A stretch of DNA of 44,903 bases from an uncultured Chthonomonas sp. (GCA_903859705.1 CAIONQ010000084.1:1-44903); one strand, 5' to 3'. Numbered from the stretch's first letter, positions 7,398 through 16,572 are shown. The notes: generated by a model not told the origin, from the letters alone. A program made the numbers and translations.

Positions 7398-8986
7398 CAA
7401 ACCGAATCTACCGACCGAGGAATAAGCACCGTATCATGCCGTTCTGCTTCACTCGTTTCTGGATAGTCCAGAGTGTAGTGCAAACCGCGGCTCTCTTTGC
7501 GGAGCAGTGCGGATTCTACAATGAGCCTACCTACCAGAGCGATGTTGCTTGCTTCCCATGCATCTGGAACCAGCGGATCAAAGCCGATGAGTTCATTTTC
7601 TGATGCCGCGATGATATCGGCGGTTTTCAGCAGCTCTGCGCTTGTTCTGACTATGCCGACATTGCGCTGCATTACATCCCGCACGCGCGTATTGATGCTG
7701 GCAATATCCGGCGTGGTTGTTACTGCATTCAGTTCTGGCTGTTCTGCCGAGAGACTGGAAGTATTGGGAATCTCGCGTATGCGTGTGAGCGAATCGGCCG
7801 CGGCACGATATCCAAACACCATGGCTTCAAGCAGAGAGTTAGATGCCAGCCGGTTGGCCCCGTGCACTCCAGTGCAGGCCACTTCCCCGGCAGCGTAGAG
7901 GCCGCCAATTTCTGTGCGGCCCATGAGATCTGTTTGTACCCCACCGCACTGATAGTGTTGTGCCGGTGTGATTGGGATGGGTGTTTGTGTGATATCTATG
8001 CCTACTGCTAGGCAACGTTCGTATACCGTTGGGAAGTGGCTCTTGAGCAGATGGTGATCGATGTGTGTTGCATCCAGATAGACGCAAGGAACTTCCCGAC
8101 GCTTCATCTCGGAGACAATTGCTCTGGCAACGATATCTCTTGGAGCTAACTCACCCATGGCATGATACCGCTTCATGAATGCTTCGCCATCCGCGTGACG
8201 GAGGATTCCGCCCTCACCGCGCAGGGCCTCTGTAATTAAAAATGCACGATCCGACGGGTGGTAGAGGGTGGTGGGGTGGAACTGGATAAACTCCATGTTG
8301 GAGATTGGCAGGCCGGCACGCCAGGCCATTGCAACGCCATCGCCAGTTGCCACCAGTGGGTTTGTGGTGTGTTTGTAGATTTGACCACATCCGCCAGTAG
8401 CCAATAGGACACACTGTGCCCGGAAGGTTTCGATACACCGGTCTTCTGTGTTAACCGCTTCTGCACCAATGCAAACGCGATTGCCATTTTGTACCGCTGT
8501 TAACAGCCGAGCCGCGTACAGGTGCTCGTATACGGTGATACCGCCCTGGGCCTTAACGGCTTCCAGCAGCGTGCGCTCACACTCCCAACCGGTATAGTCG
8601 GCGGTGTGAACTATTCTATTACGAGAGTGGCCGCCTTCGCGACCCAGAGAGAGTACCTCGTGGCCTTGATCATCGGTTTCAGTATTGAACTGTGCACCGA
8701 GCGTCATTAGCTCTCGGATGCGCTCTGGTCCCTCATGAACCAGCACATCTACAGCCTCTTCGCTGCATAGGCCGGCCCCGGCGCGGAGAGTATCTGCCTT
8801 ATGTAGTTCGAACGAATCTTCTTCTGAAAGAACGCCAGCAATGCCACCCTGTGCCCAACTGCTGTTTGCATCCGTTCTGGACTTCTTTGTTACAACGGCA
8901 ACGGTTCCGTAGGGCGCCACGCTAAGAGCGTAGGTGAGACCTGCAAGGCCGCTACCGATGATCAGAAAGTCTACTTTCGTGCTCAT
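7397..8986 (-). CDS. nadB: L-aspartate oxidase
   Basis: This FAD enzyme oxidises L-aspartate to iminoaspartate, the first step of de novo NAD synthesis. The protein has 529 residues. The FAD dinucleotide site is IIGSGLAGLTYAL (9-21). The succinate-dehydrogenase-like motif SSWAQGGIAG is at 42-51 and the NadB-type GREGGHSRNRIVH at 115-127. EFIQFHPT and GANRLASNSLLEA are further downstream. No nadA or nadC is adjacent. Small spacing to hemC (20 bases) and overlap with ung place it in the haem operon. Confidence 0.96.
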   Translation of the reverse strand: MSTKVDFLIIGSGLAGLTYALSVAPYGTVAVVTKKSRTDANSSWAQGGIAGVLSEEDSFELHKADTLRAGAGLCSEEAVDVLVHEGPERIRELMTLGAQFNTETDDQGHEVLSLGREGGHSRNRIVHTADYTGWECERTLLEAVKAQGGITVYEHLYAARLLTAVQNGNRVCIGAEAVNTEDRCIETFRAQCVLLATGGCGQIYKHTTNPLVATGDGVAMAWRAGLPISNMEFIQFHPTTLYHPSDRAFLITEALRGEGGILRHADGEAFMKRYHAMGELAPRDIVARAIVSEMKRREVPCVYLDATHIDHHLLKSHFPTVYERCLAVGIDITQTPIPITPAQHYQCGGVQTDLMGRTEIGGLYAAGEVACTGVHGANRLASNSLLEAMVFGYRAAADSLTRIREIPNTSSLSAEQPELNAVTTTPDIASINTRVRDVMQRNVGIVRTSAELLKTADIIAASENELIGFDPLVPDAWEASNIALVGRLIVESALLRKESRGLHYTLDYPETSEAERHDTVLIPRSVDSV

Positions 8987-9006
8987 GGGAGTTAAACCGG
9001 AGCCTT

Positions 9007-9930
9007 TCAGTTTTGTGAGAGAAGTGCGGAAGCGCCGAGCTGTTTGAGCTGTGCTGCAACCGACAAGCCAAGCTGTTCGGCATTTGCACGATCACCGGAA
9101 CCTTCAGCCTTCACAAGCTGGAGACCATCTGCACTTGCCGCAAGTGCTTTGAGATGAACAGTGTTGCCAGAAACGGAAGCGAATGCTGCCAACGGCACCG
9201 AGCAACCCCCACCCATTGCTGCCAGTAAGGCTCGTTCGGCTCTAGTGCAGTCGGCAGTATCTGTGCAGTGAATAGATAGAAGCAGATCCAGCGTGGCGGT
9301 ATCCGTTGCGCGTGCTTCAATGGCAAGGGCTCCCTGGCCAACCGCCGGTAGGCAGATATCCGGGGACAGTTCTTCGGTAATGCGATTGCCTAAGCCCAGG
9401 CGGACCAAACCGGCACATGCGAGTAAGATGGCATCGTACTGACCTTCATCTAGTTTTCTCAGGCGCGTATCCAGGTTTCCGCGCAGTTCCATTACCTCAA
9501 GATCTGGCCGAACGGCCAGCATCTGTGCACGCCTTCTAGCGCTGCTTGTGCCAAGCTTCGCTCCCAGCGGCAGTTGCAGCAGGGTAGGGTACTTAACGCT
9601 TACAAAGGCATCCAGAGGGTTTACGCGTTGTGGTACGCAGCCCAAGGTGAGTCCTTCTGGGAGTTCGCCAGGCATATCCTTGAGACTATGCACGCCGATA
9701 TCGATACTGGTATCAAGCAGTGCCTGTTCTATCTCTTTTACGAACATGCCCTTTGTGCCAACACTGGCAAAAGGGCGATCTCGCTGCATATCGCCTGTTG
9801 TTTCGATAATGCGCGTTTCAAAATTGGTGTTTGGGTTGGCGGTTTCCAGGAGCCGGACAGTTTGCCCGGTTTGGGTAGTGGCGAGCAGTGAGCCGCGGGT
9901 GCCAACGATAATTCGGGAAGGGGGTGCCAT
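9007..9930 (-). CDS. hemC: Hydroxymethylbilane synthase (porphobilinogen deaminase)
   Basis: The enzyme polymerises four porphobilinogens into the linear tetrapyrrole used by HemD. Seen in the 307-residue sequence: GTRGSLLATTQ at 10-20, HSLKDMP with catalytic D85, the RRRAQ segment at 132-136, and C243 in GGGCSVPLAAF, which carries the dipyrromethane cofactor. Length is standard. It is the first haem gene of the run, after a strong hairpin that separates it from the lipoprotein gene. Confidence 0.97.
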   Translation of the reverse strand: MAPPSRIIVGTRGSLLATTQTGQTVRLLETANPNTNFETRIIETTGDMQRDRPFASVGTKGMFVKEIEQALLDTSIDIGVHSLKDMPGELPEGLTLGCVPQRVNPLDAFVSVKYPTLLQLPLGAKLGTSSARRRAQMLAVRPDLEVMELRGNLDTRLRKLDEGQYDAILLACAGLVRLGLGNRITEELSPDICLPAVGQGALAIEARATDTATLDLLLSIHCTDTADCTRAERALLAAMGGGCSVPLAAFASVSGNTVHLKALAASADGLQLVKAEGSGDRANAEQLGLSVAAQLKQLGASALLSQN

Positions 9931-9974
9931 GGTGCGTGCCTAAGGATCCAATCTATCGGGCATCCTGCAACAGG

Positions 9975-10005
9975 AACGGCCTGCCTTAAGCGCCGGCAGG
10001 CCGTT
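9975..10005. repeat. Strong hairpin between the lipoprotein gene and hemC
   Basis: AACGGCCTGCC (9975-9985) pairs perfectly with GGCAGGCCGTT (9995-10005), an 11-bp GC-rich stem with a 9-base loop. On the minus (coding) strand it is followed by CCTGTTGC rather than a U-tract. It could be a weak terminator, an attenuator or an mRNA-stabilising stem in front of the haem genes. Confidence 0.65.
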
Positions 10006-10024
10006 GGTGTTAAGCTGAGCCCTG

Positions 10025-11137
10025 TCAGTTCTTCTGTTTGGCTGGTTTCACAACCGTAAGGGTAGCCAATCCCCGGTTTCTGCTTACTACTAACAGCGGG
10101 TTGTACTGATATGGTCGCTGTGGATCCCACAGGCCAGCACCCGCAATGGCCGCTTCTGCATCCTTGCGGCGGCCGGGCTTTTCATGAATCGCTGCATATG
10201 CGAGGATCGTGATGGCCTGATCATCTGATCCAAATCGTTTATCTATTGTGATATCCGTTTCAAACAGATCACCCTGGGTTGGGTGTAGCTCCCATGTTTG
10301 GCCAGACTTGTGACGGGCCACGACGACTATATCCACATGTGGATCTGGCGGTATGGAGATAGATGCCTGCAGGTGAATAACTTGTCCAGGCTCTGCGAGG
10401 CTGGGAGCGAGGCGGACATGATTGAACTTGAGGTAGTTGGAATCGAACTTGGACGGTTGTTCGGTGCCGGCTACCGTTAGTTTAACCGGGTCCAGCCATG
10501 CTGCCATGGTGCGCCGTGATTTACCGCCGACTTTGATCTCTTCTGATTGCAGCCAGTAGATTTTGCCGACATCCACCATATCGTTAGAACTTGGGGCAAC
10601 CACCTTGATCATTACCGCACCGGGTTGATTGCGTTCTGCTTTAATAGCAGTGTGCCTTTTGCCAGGTGAGATCATGGAGAGTACTTTATCTGCGACTACT
10701 CCACCCGCTGCAACGCCACCCTTTGTTACTGGATCTGCGAAAGAGGCGCTTTCTGCAGCCGTAATGGCGTGAACTCCCTGGCGAACCGGGTCTGTAACAA
10801 AGCCAACGGTGTCTCCGCCGAAACGCGCTGCTGTGCCGATAACGGAAGCTATAAAACCGATGCTATGCTTCTCCAGATGCAGTGCACGCGGAGGAACGGC
10901 CAGCGCGTACTCCCCATTTTTATCTGTTTTGGCATAGTCCACAACCTTATTCTGGTCATCGTAGGCAGCAACAAGAGCTCCTGCCACGGGCTTTCCATCG
11001 GCGCTAAGGATGCGCCCGGTGGTCCAGATAGGTTCGTCGGCACACGCAACAAGGCTCGACGTTGCGATGCAGGCTGCAACGCCAGCAGTGATCATCTTCT
11101 GTGCAAACCACCGGTTGTGGAAGGGCTTAATTTTCAT
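10025..11137 (-). CDS. Predicted lipoprotein with an N-terminal carboxypeptidase-regulatory-like domain
   Basis: From ATG 11137 the protein has 370 residues. The N-terminus has a basic region, a hydrophobic core and the lipobox L-V-A-C at 29-32, so it should be lipid-anchored after export. Just after, about residues 38-85, is a transthyretin/CarboxypepD_reg-like beta domain (TTGRILSADGKPVAGALVAA ... TDKNGEYALAVPP). The rest is not a family I recognise; it has Gly/Ala-rich stretches and beta-rich segments. An in-frame ATG at 11152 is an alternative start. It lies 14 bases after the VKOR-thioredoxin gene and is co-directional, so it may be a client or partner of that disulfide system, which is inference. 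Confidence 0.75.
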   Translation of the reverse strand: MKIKPFHNRWFAQKMITAGVAACIATSSLVACADEPIWTTGRILSADGKPVAGALVAAYDDQNKVVDYAKTDKNGEYALAVPPRALHLEKHSIGFIASVIGTAARFGGDTVGFVTDPVRQGVHAITAAESASFADPVTKGGVAAGGVVADKVLSMISPGKRHTAIKAERNQPGAVMIKVVAPSSNDMVDVGKIYWLQSEEIKVGGKSRRTMAAWLDPVKLTVAGTEQPSKFDSNYLKFNHVRLAPSLAEPGQVIHLQASISIPPDPHVDIVVVARHKSGQTWELHPTQGDLFETDITIDKRFGSDDQAITILAYAAIHEKPGRRKDAEAAIAGAGLWDPQRPYQYNPLLVVSRNRGLATLTVVKPAKQKN

Positions 11138-11199
11138 CCGTTCGTTTTCCATTCGGTTCCCGAGCGGGCTGTATCTAACAGGCATCCGCAGGGCGTCTG

Positions 11200-12393
11200 T
11201 TACTTCCAGGCGGCGTTGTTGGGATCATCCATCGCGGCTCGCAACTGGTCGTTTCCAGAAAGCATGTAGGGAGGGTTACTTCCATGTATGATGAAGAAAG
11301 AGGGCGTCTGTTTCACCTCAAGCTGTGGAGCGGCTGTAGCATCTGTGGCAACCCGCATTGTTATCTTGTCGCTAAGCATGTCCGTACTGAACTTATCGAG
11401 ATCCAGCCCGAGCTGAACCGCCCACTCTTTGAACTTGTCCTGTTTGAATCCAGGGGCTTCCATCTCGGCCTGATGTTCAAAGATCATGTCGTGCATTTCC
11501 CAGAATTTACCCTGCTCTGCCGCTGCTTCTGCTGCGAGTGCTGCCTTTGATGCCCAGGCATGAATTGGCAGAGGGTAATTTCGGAACGCCAGCCGATATC
11601 GTCCAGGAGTTTTTGTCATTACCTGATGCAGGTATTCGTTAGCCTTTTTACAGTGATTGCACTGGTAGTCGGCAAACTCTACGACGGTGTAAGGAGCTGC
11701 GTCATCCCCAATTATGTGCATGTCCTTTATTACTATTGGGGGCATGTCGCGCTTCTTGGTTACGGGGCCCGGCTGGCGGATAGGTGGCAAGTGACGAATG
11801 ATATCTATCTGCCTGAGGAGTTCTGGCAAACCCATGAAAATTGTCATTGCGCCAATAAAACCGATTGTACCAACAAGAAGCTTTTGTTCGCCCTGCAGTT
11901 TGCCATTGCCCACGAACAGGTCTCTGGTTGCTAGAACGACAATTATCAGGACGAAGATGCATGAGGACATGCAGTATGGGCAAAAGCTAAACAGTTCAAA
12001 AAGCGATACTTTTTGAAGCCAGAGCGATATACAAATTGCAGGAAGAGCTATTGCAAACGCTAAGATATCCAGGGCCTTCACACCAGGTGGATCCTCTGGT
12101 GTTGCGGGGGCCTCTTCTGTAGACATTGGCGACTGTGAAGAATAGAGCTTGCGCCGTTTGAGGCAAATACCAATAAAGGTCAGGTACATTCCAAGGCCAA
12201 ATGCAGAAGTTGGAATGGGGCCAACATGGCCGTATTTGCTCTCATTTGCTGTTTGGCAGTTTCCGCCAACGGCAGTACAACCGATATCGGCAGCAGGTTT
12301 GAAGTGCTCATACAGAAGAACAAGTGTGACGAGACACCCGAGAACGGAGAGCAAGAGAATTGCCAGGTTAGAGAGCTTTTTTATGCGCGACAT
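11200..12393 (-). CDS. Vitamin K epoxide reductase fused to a DsbA-like thioredoxin domain
   Basis: The protein makes disulfide bonds in exported proteins: the thioredoxin domain oxidises substrates and the VKOR domain passes electrons to quinone. It has 397 residues. The membrane VKOR part (1-190) has the loop cysteines C39 and C46 and the quinone-proximal C138-P-Y-C141. A linker then leads to the extracytoplasmic thioredoxin fold with C245-N-H-C248 and a TPSFF cis-proline segment near residue 365. C20 and C145 are extra. Naturally fused VKOR-Trx proteins are known in cyanobacteria and some other phyla; here the Trx is the Thioredoxin_4/DsbA type. It heads the minus-strand run. Confidence 0.94.
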   Translation of the reverse strand: MSRIKKLSNLAILLLSVLGCLVTLVLLYEHFKPAADIGCTAVGGNCQTANESKYGHVGPIPTSAFGLGMYLTFIGICLKRRKLYSSQSPMSTEEAPATPEDPPGVKALDILAFAIALPAICISLWLQKVSLFELFSFCPYCMSSCIFVLIIVVLATRDLFVGNGKLQGEQKLLVGTIGFIGAMTIFMGLPELLRQIDIIRHLPPIRQPGPVTKKRDMPPIVIKDMHIIGDDAAPYTVVEFADYQCNHCKKANEYLHQVMTKTPGRYRLAFRNYPLPIHAWASKAALAAEAAAEQGKFWEMHDMIFEHQAEMEAPGFKQDKFKEWAVQLGLDLDKFSTDMLSDKITMRVATDATAAPQLEVKQTPSFFIIHGSNPPYMLSGNDQLRAAMDDPNNAAWK

Positions 12394-12604
12394 AGTGGCT
12401 CCATTATATCATATAGAGGCGCTTCGAAATGGCCTGTGGTAAGGCGCAAAGTTGAGCGCCGTAGCCACGGCACTGCAGCATGAATACGGCTGTGTTTAGA
12501 CTGATTCGTTCCCATAACCGAACATTCGTTATAGTTAATGACATTGTTGCGCAATGAACTGATGAATCTGCGGCACACTAACCGTATTAGATAAGGGTGT
12601 AACG
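12394..12604. promoter_or_regulatory. Divergent intergenic region with a LexA-like inverted element
   Basis: The gap between the VKOR gene and the ABC permease contains CGAACATTCGTTAT at 12519-12532. This matches the Gram-positive SOS box pattern CGAAC-N4-GTTCG in the first half and only GTT in the second. ATTCGTT also occurs at 12504-12510 and 12524-12530, 20 bases apart. No confident promoter for the plus-strand gene is visible. Confidence 0.35.
12403..12411 (-). promoter_or_regulatory. Possible extended -10 promoter of the VKOR gene
   Basis: The minus strand reads TGATATAAT, a perfect TATAAT with a TGn extension, ending only 10 bases before ATG 12393. If used, the mRNA would be nearly leaderless. 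No good -35 is seen. Confidence 0.4.
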
Positions 12605-13951
12605 GTGTTTCTTGCGTTGAATTTCGCAATAGATGGCACGTACACCAAAGTTTTGAAAGGTGTAACGTCGCCAAATATGCAGGGTTCTGAATCCAATTCG
12701 GCACACAACCGCCGGGCTCCAAAGTTTTTTGCTGCAACTGAAAACTTCAAACATGCGTTTGCGGCACTCGGCCGCAACTGGCAGCGAACGACGCTTACCA
12801 TGTCCGGCATTACAGTTGGAGTAATCTCAATTGTAACGCTTGTTGCCATTATGAAAGGTGTTCAGGTTGAGATAAGAAATCAAGTTGAGGGCCTTGGCGC
12901 CAATCTGGCGGTAGTTGTGCCTGGCAAGCTTGATGAAAATGGCCAGCCAAACCCTGGAGCCCTCATTGGGATATCAACGCTGACTTTTAAAGATGTAGAG
13001 GCCCTAAAAAAGGTGCCGGGCGTAAAGGCGAACACCGTTTCGCCTGTTACTCTGGTTGCTGGACTTGCGGAATATGGTGCTGAGCCGCACCTAAAATCCA
13101 GCGGTGCTCTGGTTGTATCGACAACACGGCAGGGTGTGGAGTTAAATCCATCCCGGCTGGTATCTGGCAGGTACTTTAATGATGACGAGGAGCATGTTTG
13201 CATCCTCTCTCAAAAGCCAACGAAAGACCTTTTTGGCGATGTGGATCCTGTTGGCAAAATGGTAACTATATCTGGCAAACAGTGGAAGGTTGTTGGAGTA
13301 CTCGGGAAACCGCCGGGCGACGGTGGGTTGGGATCAATGGTTTTGGGGCTGGCAACTCTAGTTTACCTGCCACTAAATGAAGTAAGAAAAGAGATGCCTT
13401 CCAGCCAGGTGAACCGGATTGTTCTTCAAACGGATTATAAAGGGAAGGCCTCTGTTGTGATTGCCGCAATGAATGCCGCTATGAAGAAAACCCATGGTGG
13501 GCATGAGGATTACGGGATAATCACTTCTGAAAAGGCCCTATCGATCGTGACCAAGTTCCTCACTCTTGCTCAGGAGCTGCTGGTACTCATTGCTGCAATT
13601 TCGTTGTTTGTGGCCGGGGTTAGCATTATGAATATAATGCTTGTGACAGTGAGCGAGCGAACCCGGGAGATAGGTATACGCAAGACAGTTGGTGCACGAA
13701 ATAGCGACATCTTTACTCAGTTCTTGATGGAAGCGATTATTATTTCCCTGGCTGGCTGTTTTCTTGGAGTGTTTGTTAGCGCCCTCATAAGTAAAGCAAT
13801 ATCGTATTTTACGGCACTTAATCCGGTGATAACTTTAGGGGTGGTATTTCAGGCTGCAGTTGCTTGCATATTTGTAGGAGTGGTATTTGGGGTGACGCCG
13901 GCAATGCGGGCCTCACGGTTAAATCCTATTGATGCGTTAAGGCACGAATAG
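12605..13951 (+). CDS. ABC transporter permease of the MacB/FtsX type
   Basis: The 448-residue permease has the MacB layout. A cytoplasmic start and first membrane helix lie around residues 60-85 (TLTMSGITVGVISIVTLVAI). A large periplasmic MacB_PCD domain runs to about 315, and three helices of the FtsX domain follow. The coupling signature SERTREIGIRKTVGAR, next to INIMLV, contacts the ATPase. The start is GTG 12605 with AAGG at 8 bases; an ATG at residue 25 is possible. Such permeases export lipoproteins, peptides or drugs. No ABC ATPase or membrane-fusion protein gene adjoins it, so its partner must be elsewhere. Confidence 0.92.
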   Translation: MFLALNFAIDGTYTKVLKGVTSPNMQGSESNSAHNRRAPKFFAATENFKHAFAALGRNWQRTTLTMSGITVGVISIVTLVAIMKGVQVEIRNQVEGLGANLAVVVPGKLDENGQPNPGALIGISTLTFKDVEALKKVPGVKANTVSPVTLVAGLAEYGAEPHLKSSGALVVSTTRQGVELNPSRLVSGRYFNDDEEHVCILSQKPTKDLFGDVDPVGKMVTISGKQWKVVGVLGKPPGDGGLGSMVLGLATLVYLPLNEVRKEMPSSQVNRIVLQTDYKGKASVVIAAMNAAMKKTHGGHEDYGIITSEKALSIVTKFLTLAQELLVLIAAISLFVAGVSIMNIMLVTVSERTREIGIRKTVGARNSDIFTQFLMEAIIISLAGCFLGVFVSALISKAISYFTALNPVITLGVVFQAAVACIFVGVVFGVTPAMRASRLNPIDALRHE

Positions 13952-13979
13952 CAAGAAAAACGAAGAGTAGAGTTCCTGC

Positions 13980-14009
13980 TTGACATTTCGGAATGCGGTC
14001 GCATATAAT
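13980..14009 (+). promoter_or_regulatory. Consensus sigma-70 promoter of the H+-pyrophosphatase gene
   Basis: TTGACA (13980-13985), 18 bases, TATAAT (14004-14009): both hexamers are perfect. Transcription should start near 14016, which rules out upstream start codons for the next gene. Confidence 0.85.
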
Positions 14010-14085
14010 TCTGCACGCAGTAGCAAAATTAACTGCGTACAGAGTAATTGGCAACCGCATCTACCACCATAGCAGGAGGTCTGGA

Positions 14086-16572
14086 TTGTCTGAAGCAAGC
14101 TCTATCCTATCTTTACAGAATCGCACCCGGCGTGCGCTTCGGCAATGCAACAGGTTAAAGTTCACGATGTTTACATCGTTAGCCTTGCTGATTGTGTTGC
14201 TTCTGGCAGCGCCCGCCCACGCTGGCGAGGCCGTATCTCTTCCAAAGTTCTCCAGTTCTGAAACCTCACTTATTGTTGTGGTGTTGCTCTCTGGCGTATT
14301 TTCTGTGCTTGTTGGCTTCGTATGGTACAACGCCGTTAATAAGTTGAGCCCTGGCACTGAGAAGATGCAGGAGGTAGGGCAGGCAATACGCGATGGTGCG
14401 CTTGCCTACCTGAAGCAGCAAGTGCGCACGATGGCAAGCCTTGTGTGTGTTATTGCAATTGGCCTGTTTTTTATGTTCCGCACACAAGAAGATTACGGAA
14501 ACGCAGGAGCCGCCGGAGTGGCTATCTTCTTTGTGCTTGGCATCGCAGCATCCTATATCGCAGGCTATGTGGGCATGAAGATGGCCACAATTGCCAACCA
14601 GAGAACTGCAAACCAGGCGCGAACCACGTTTAAGGGTGCCCTGGAAACTGCCTTTAAGGCCGGTGCGGTATCTGGAATGATGACGGTTGGGCTGGGGTTG
14701 ATTGGAGCATGCTGCGTGTTCTTGCTGTACCGCGAACGGGCAATGCTTATTCTGGTGGGATTTGGCTTTGGTGGCTCGCTTGCAGCGCTCTTTATGCGGG
14801 TTGGTGGCGGCATATACACCAAGGCAGCTGATGTTGGAGCCGACCTTGTAGGCAAAGTTGAGGCGGGTATTCCAGAAGATGACCCTCGTAACCCGGCAAC
14901 TATAGCAGACAATGTGGGAGACAATGTTGGCGATTGCGCAGGCATGGCGGCGGATGTTTTCGAGAGCTACGAAGTAACTCTGGTGGCTGCCATCATACTT
15001 GGTGCAGCAATTGTGCCTTCAACTGCATGGCAGGGAAGTGAAGCGTTCAAATCAAGTGCTCTCCATCTGATTATGTATCCACTCATTGTTAGGGCGGTTG
15101 GCGTAATCGCTTCTGTTATAGGTGTGTTGGCGGTTAAGGGTGAGGATCGGGAAGATCTGGACCCGATGCAGCCTATCAATCGTGGTTTCAACGTGTCTGC
15201 TGTGATAGCCGTCATTTTGTTTGGGGCGGCCGCCATGTACTACTTTAAAGATGGCATTGAAATACCAGGTGTGAACGGAAGCACCCGATACAATGGTGGC
15301 CCATTCTTTATTTGCACGCTGGCGGGCATCATACTTGCTATCGTTATTGGCAAGCTGACAGAGTACTTCACATCTACTGAGAAGAAGCCGGTTACAGAGA
15401 TAGCGTGGAATTCCAAAACAGGCCCGGCTACGATGATACTATCGGGCTTCTCCTATGGTTTGGAGAGTTCAGTGTGGTCTGTTGTTGCCATTGCTGTAAC
15501 GCTAATGGTAGCGCTTATTACCTTCCAGGGTAACCCATTGCTCGCGGCCTATGGAATATCACTCTCAGGCCTTGGCTTATTAACCACCACCGGTTACATC
15601 CTGGCGATGGATACTTTTGGGCCGATAACAGACAATGCAAACGGCATCTTCGAGATGTCTGGAGTATTGGAAGAGGACCTTGCATCGGGGCATGTAACTG
15701 CTAAAGGTGGACTATCTGGCGATAGGATTGTAGGCAGGTTGGATGCAGTTGGCAACACCACCAAGGCGCTTACAAAAGGGTTTGCCATTGCAACCGCAGT
15801 TATCGCTGCGGTGGCGCTCTTCAGATCTTTCATGACGGATGCAAGCCTCCTGGAGGTTGGTATTCGCCTTGACCACACAGAGGTATTTATCGGCCTGTTG
15901 ATAGGTGGAGCCGCTCCATTCCTCTTCTCATCATTTTCTATCAATGCTGTTAACAGGGCTGCCTATATGTTGATAGAAGAGGTACGCCGCCAGTTCCGTG
16001 AAGATAAGGGAATTATGGATGGAACGAGCAAGCCAGACTATGCGCGCTGCGTAGCGATTGTTACGGCGGCTGCACAGAAGGAGCTACTTGGCCCGGGTAT
16101 TCTCGCTATAATGCTCCCGGTGTTGGTGGGTTTCGGCCTTGGCTTTAACGATCCAAAGACGGGAGCAGAGGCGCTGGGAGGCTACCTGGCTGGCGCCATT
16201 ATCTGCGGGCAGTTGATGGCTGTACTTCTATCTAACTCTGGTGGTGCCTGGGACAATGCCAAGAAGAAGATAGAGGATGGTCTGTTTGGTGGCAAGGGAA
16301 CGGACAACCATAAAGCGGCTATTATTTGTGATACGGTTGGAGACCCATTTAAGGATACCGCTGGCCCCGCACTCAACCCGCTGATAAAGGTTATGAACCT
16401 CACCAGCATATTGATTGCGGGCGTTGTAACGCAACACATAGATAGCTGCATGCGTATAGGCGTATGTGTTGTTGCAGGCGGGCTATTGATTGCCGCAATT
16501 ATCTTCTCGAAACGAGGCTCCATAGTGGGTACAGATGATAGGGGAGATACGCCAAGCGGGGCCAGCGCATAG
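14086..16572 (+). CDS. hppA: Membrane-bound proton-pumping pyrophosphatase, K+-independent type
   Basis: The enzyme hydrolyses pyrophosphate and pumps H+ across the membrane. With the TTG start at 14086, six bases after a perfect AGGAGG, it has 828 residues and about 16 membrane helices. The pyrophosphate site is intact: DVGADLVGKVEAG at 249-261, DDPRNPATIADNVGDNVGD up to 283, then GGAWDNAKK and GDPFKDTAGP near the C-terminus. The GNTTKA motif at 556-561 has Lys560 where K+-dependent enzymes have Ala, so this should be K+-independent. The chain begins with about 27 polar/basic residues before a hydrophobic segment ending APAHA, which may be an uncleaved first helix or a signal peptide. It has its own promoter and terminator. 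Confidence 0.96.
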   Translation: MSEASSILSLQNRTRRALRQCNRLKFTMFTSLALLIVLLLAAPAHAGEAVSLPKFSSSETSLIVVVLLSGVFSVLVGFVWYNAVNKLSPGTEKMQEVGQAIRDGALAYLKQQVRTMASLVCVIAIGLFFMFRTQEDYGNAGAAGVAIFFVLGIAASYIAGYVGMKMATIANQRTANQARTTFKGALETAFKAGAVSGMMTVGLGLIGACCVFLLYRERAMLILVGFGFGGSLAALFMRVGGGIYTKAADVGADLVGKVEAGIPEDDPRNPATIADNVGDNVGDCAGMAADVFESYEVTLVAAIILGAAIVPSTAWQGSEAFKSSALHLIMYPLIVRAVGVIASVIGVLAVKGEDREDLDPMQPINRGFNVSAVIAVILFGAAAMYYFKDGIEIPGVNGSTRYNGGPFFICTLAGIILAIVIGKLTEYFTSTEKKPVTEIAWNSKTGPATMILSGFSYGLESSVWSVVAIAVTLMVALITFQGNPLLAAYGISLSGLGLLTTTGYILAMDTFGPITDNANGIFEMSGVLEEDLASGHVTAKGGLSGDRIVGRLDAVGNTTKALTKGFAIATAVIAAVALFRSFMTDASLLEVGIRLDHTEVFIGLLIGGAAPFLFSSFSINAVNRAAYMLIEEVRRQFREDKGIMDGTSKPDYARCVAIVTAAAQKELLGPGILAIMLPVLVGFGLGFNDPKTGAEALGGYLAGAIICGQLMAVLLSNSGGAWDNAKKKIEDGLFGGKGTDNHKAAIICDTVGDPFKDTAGPALNPLIKVMNLTSILIAGVVTQHIDSCMRIGVCVVAGGLLIAAIIFSKRGSIVGTDDRGDTPSGASA

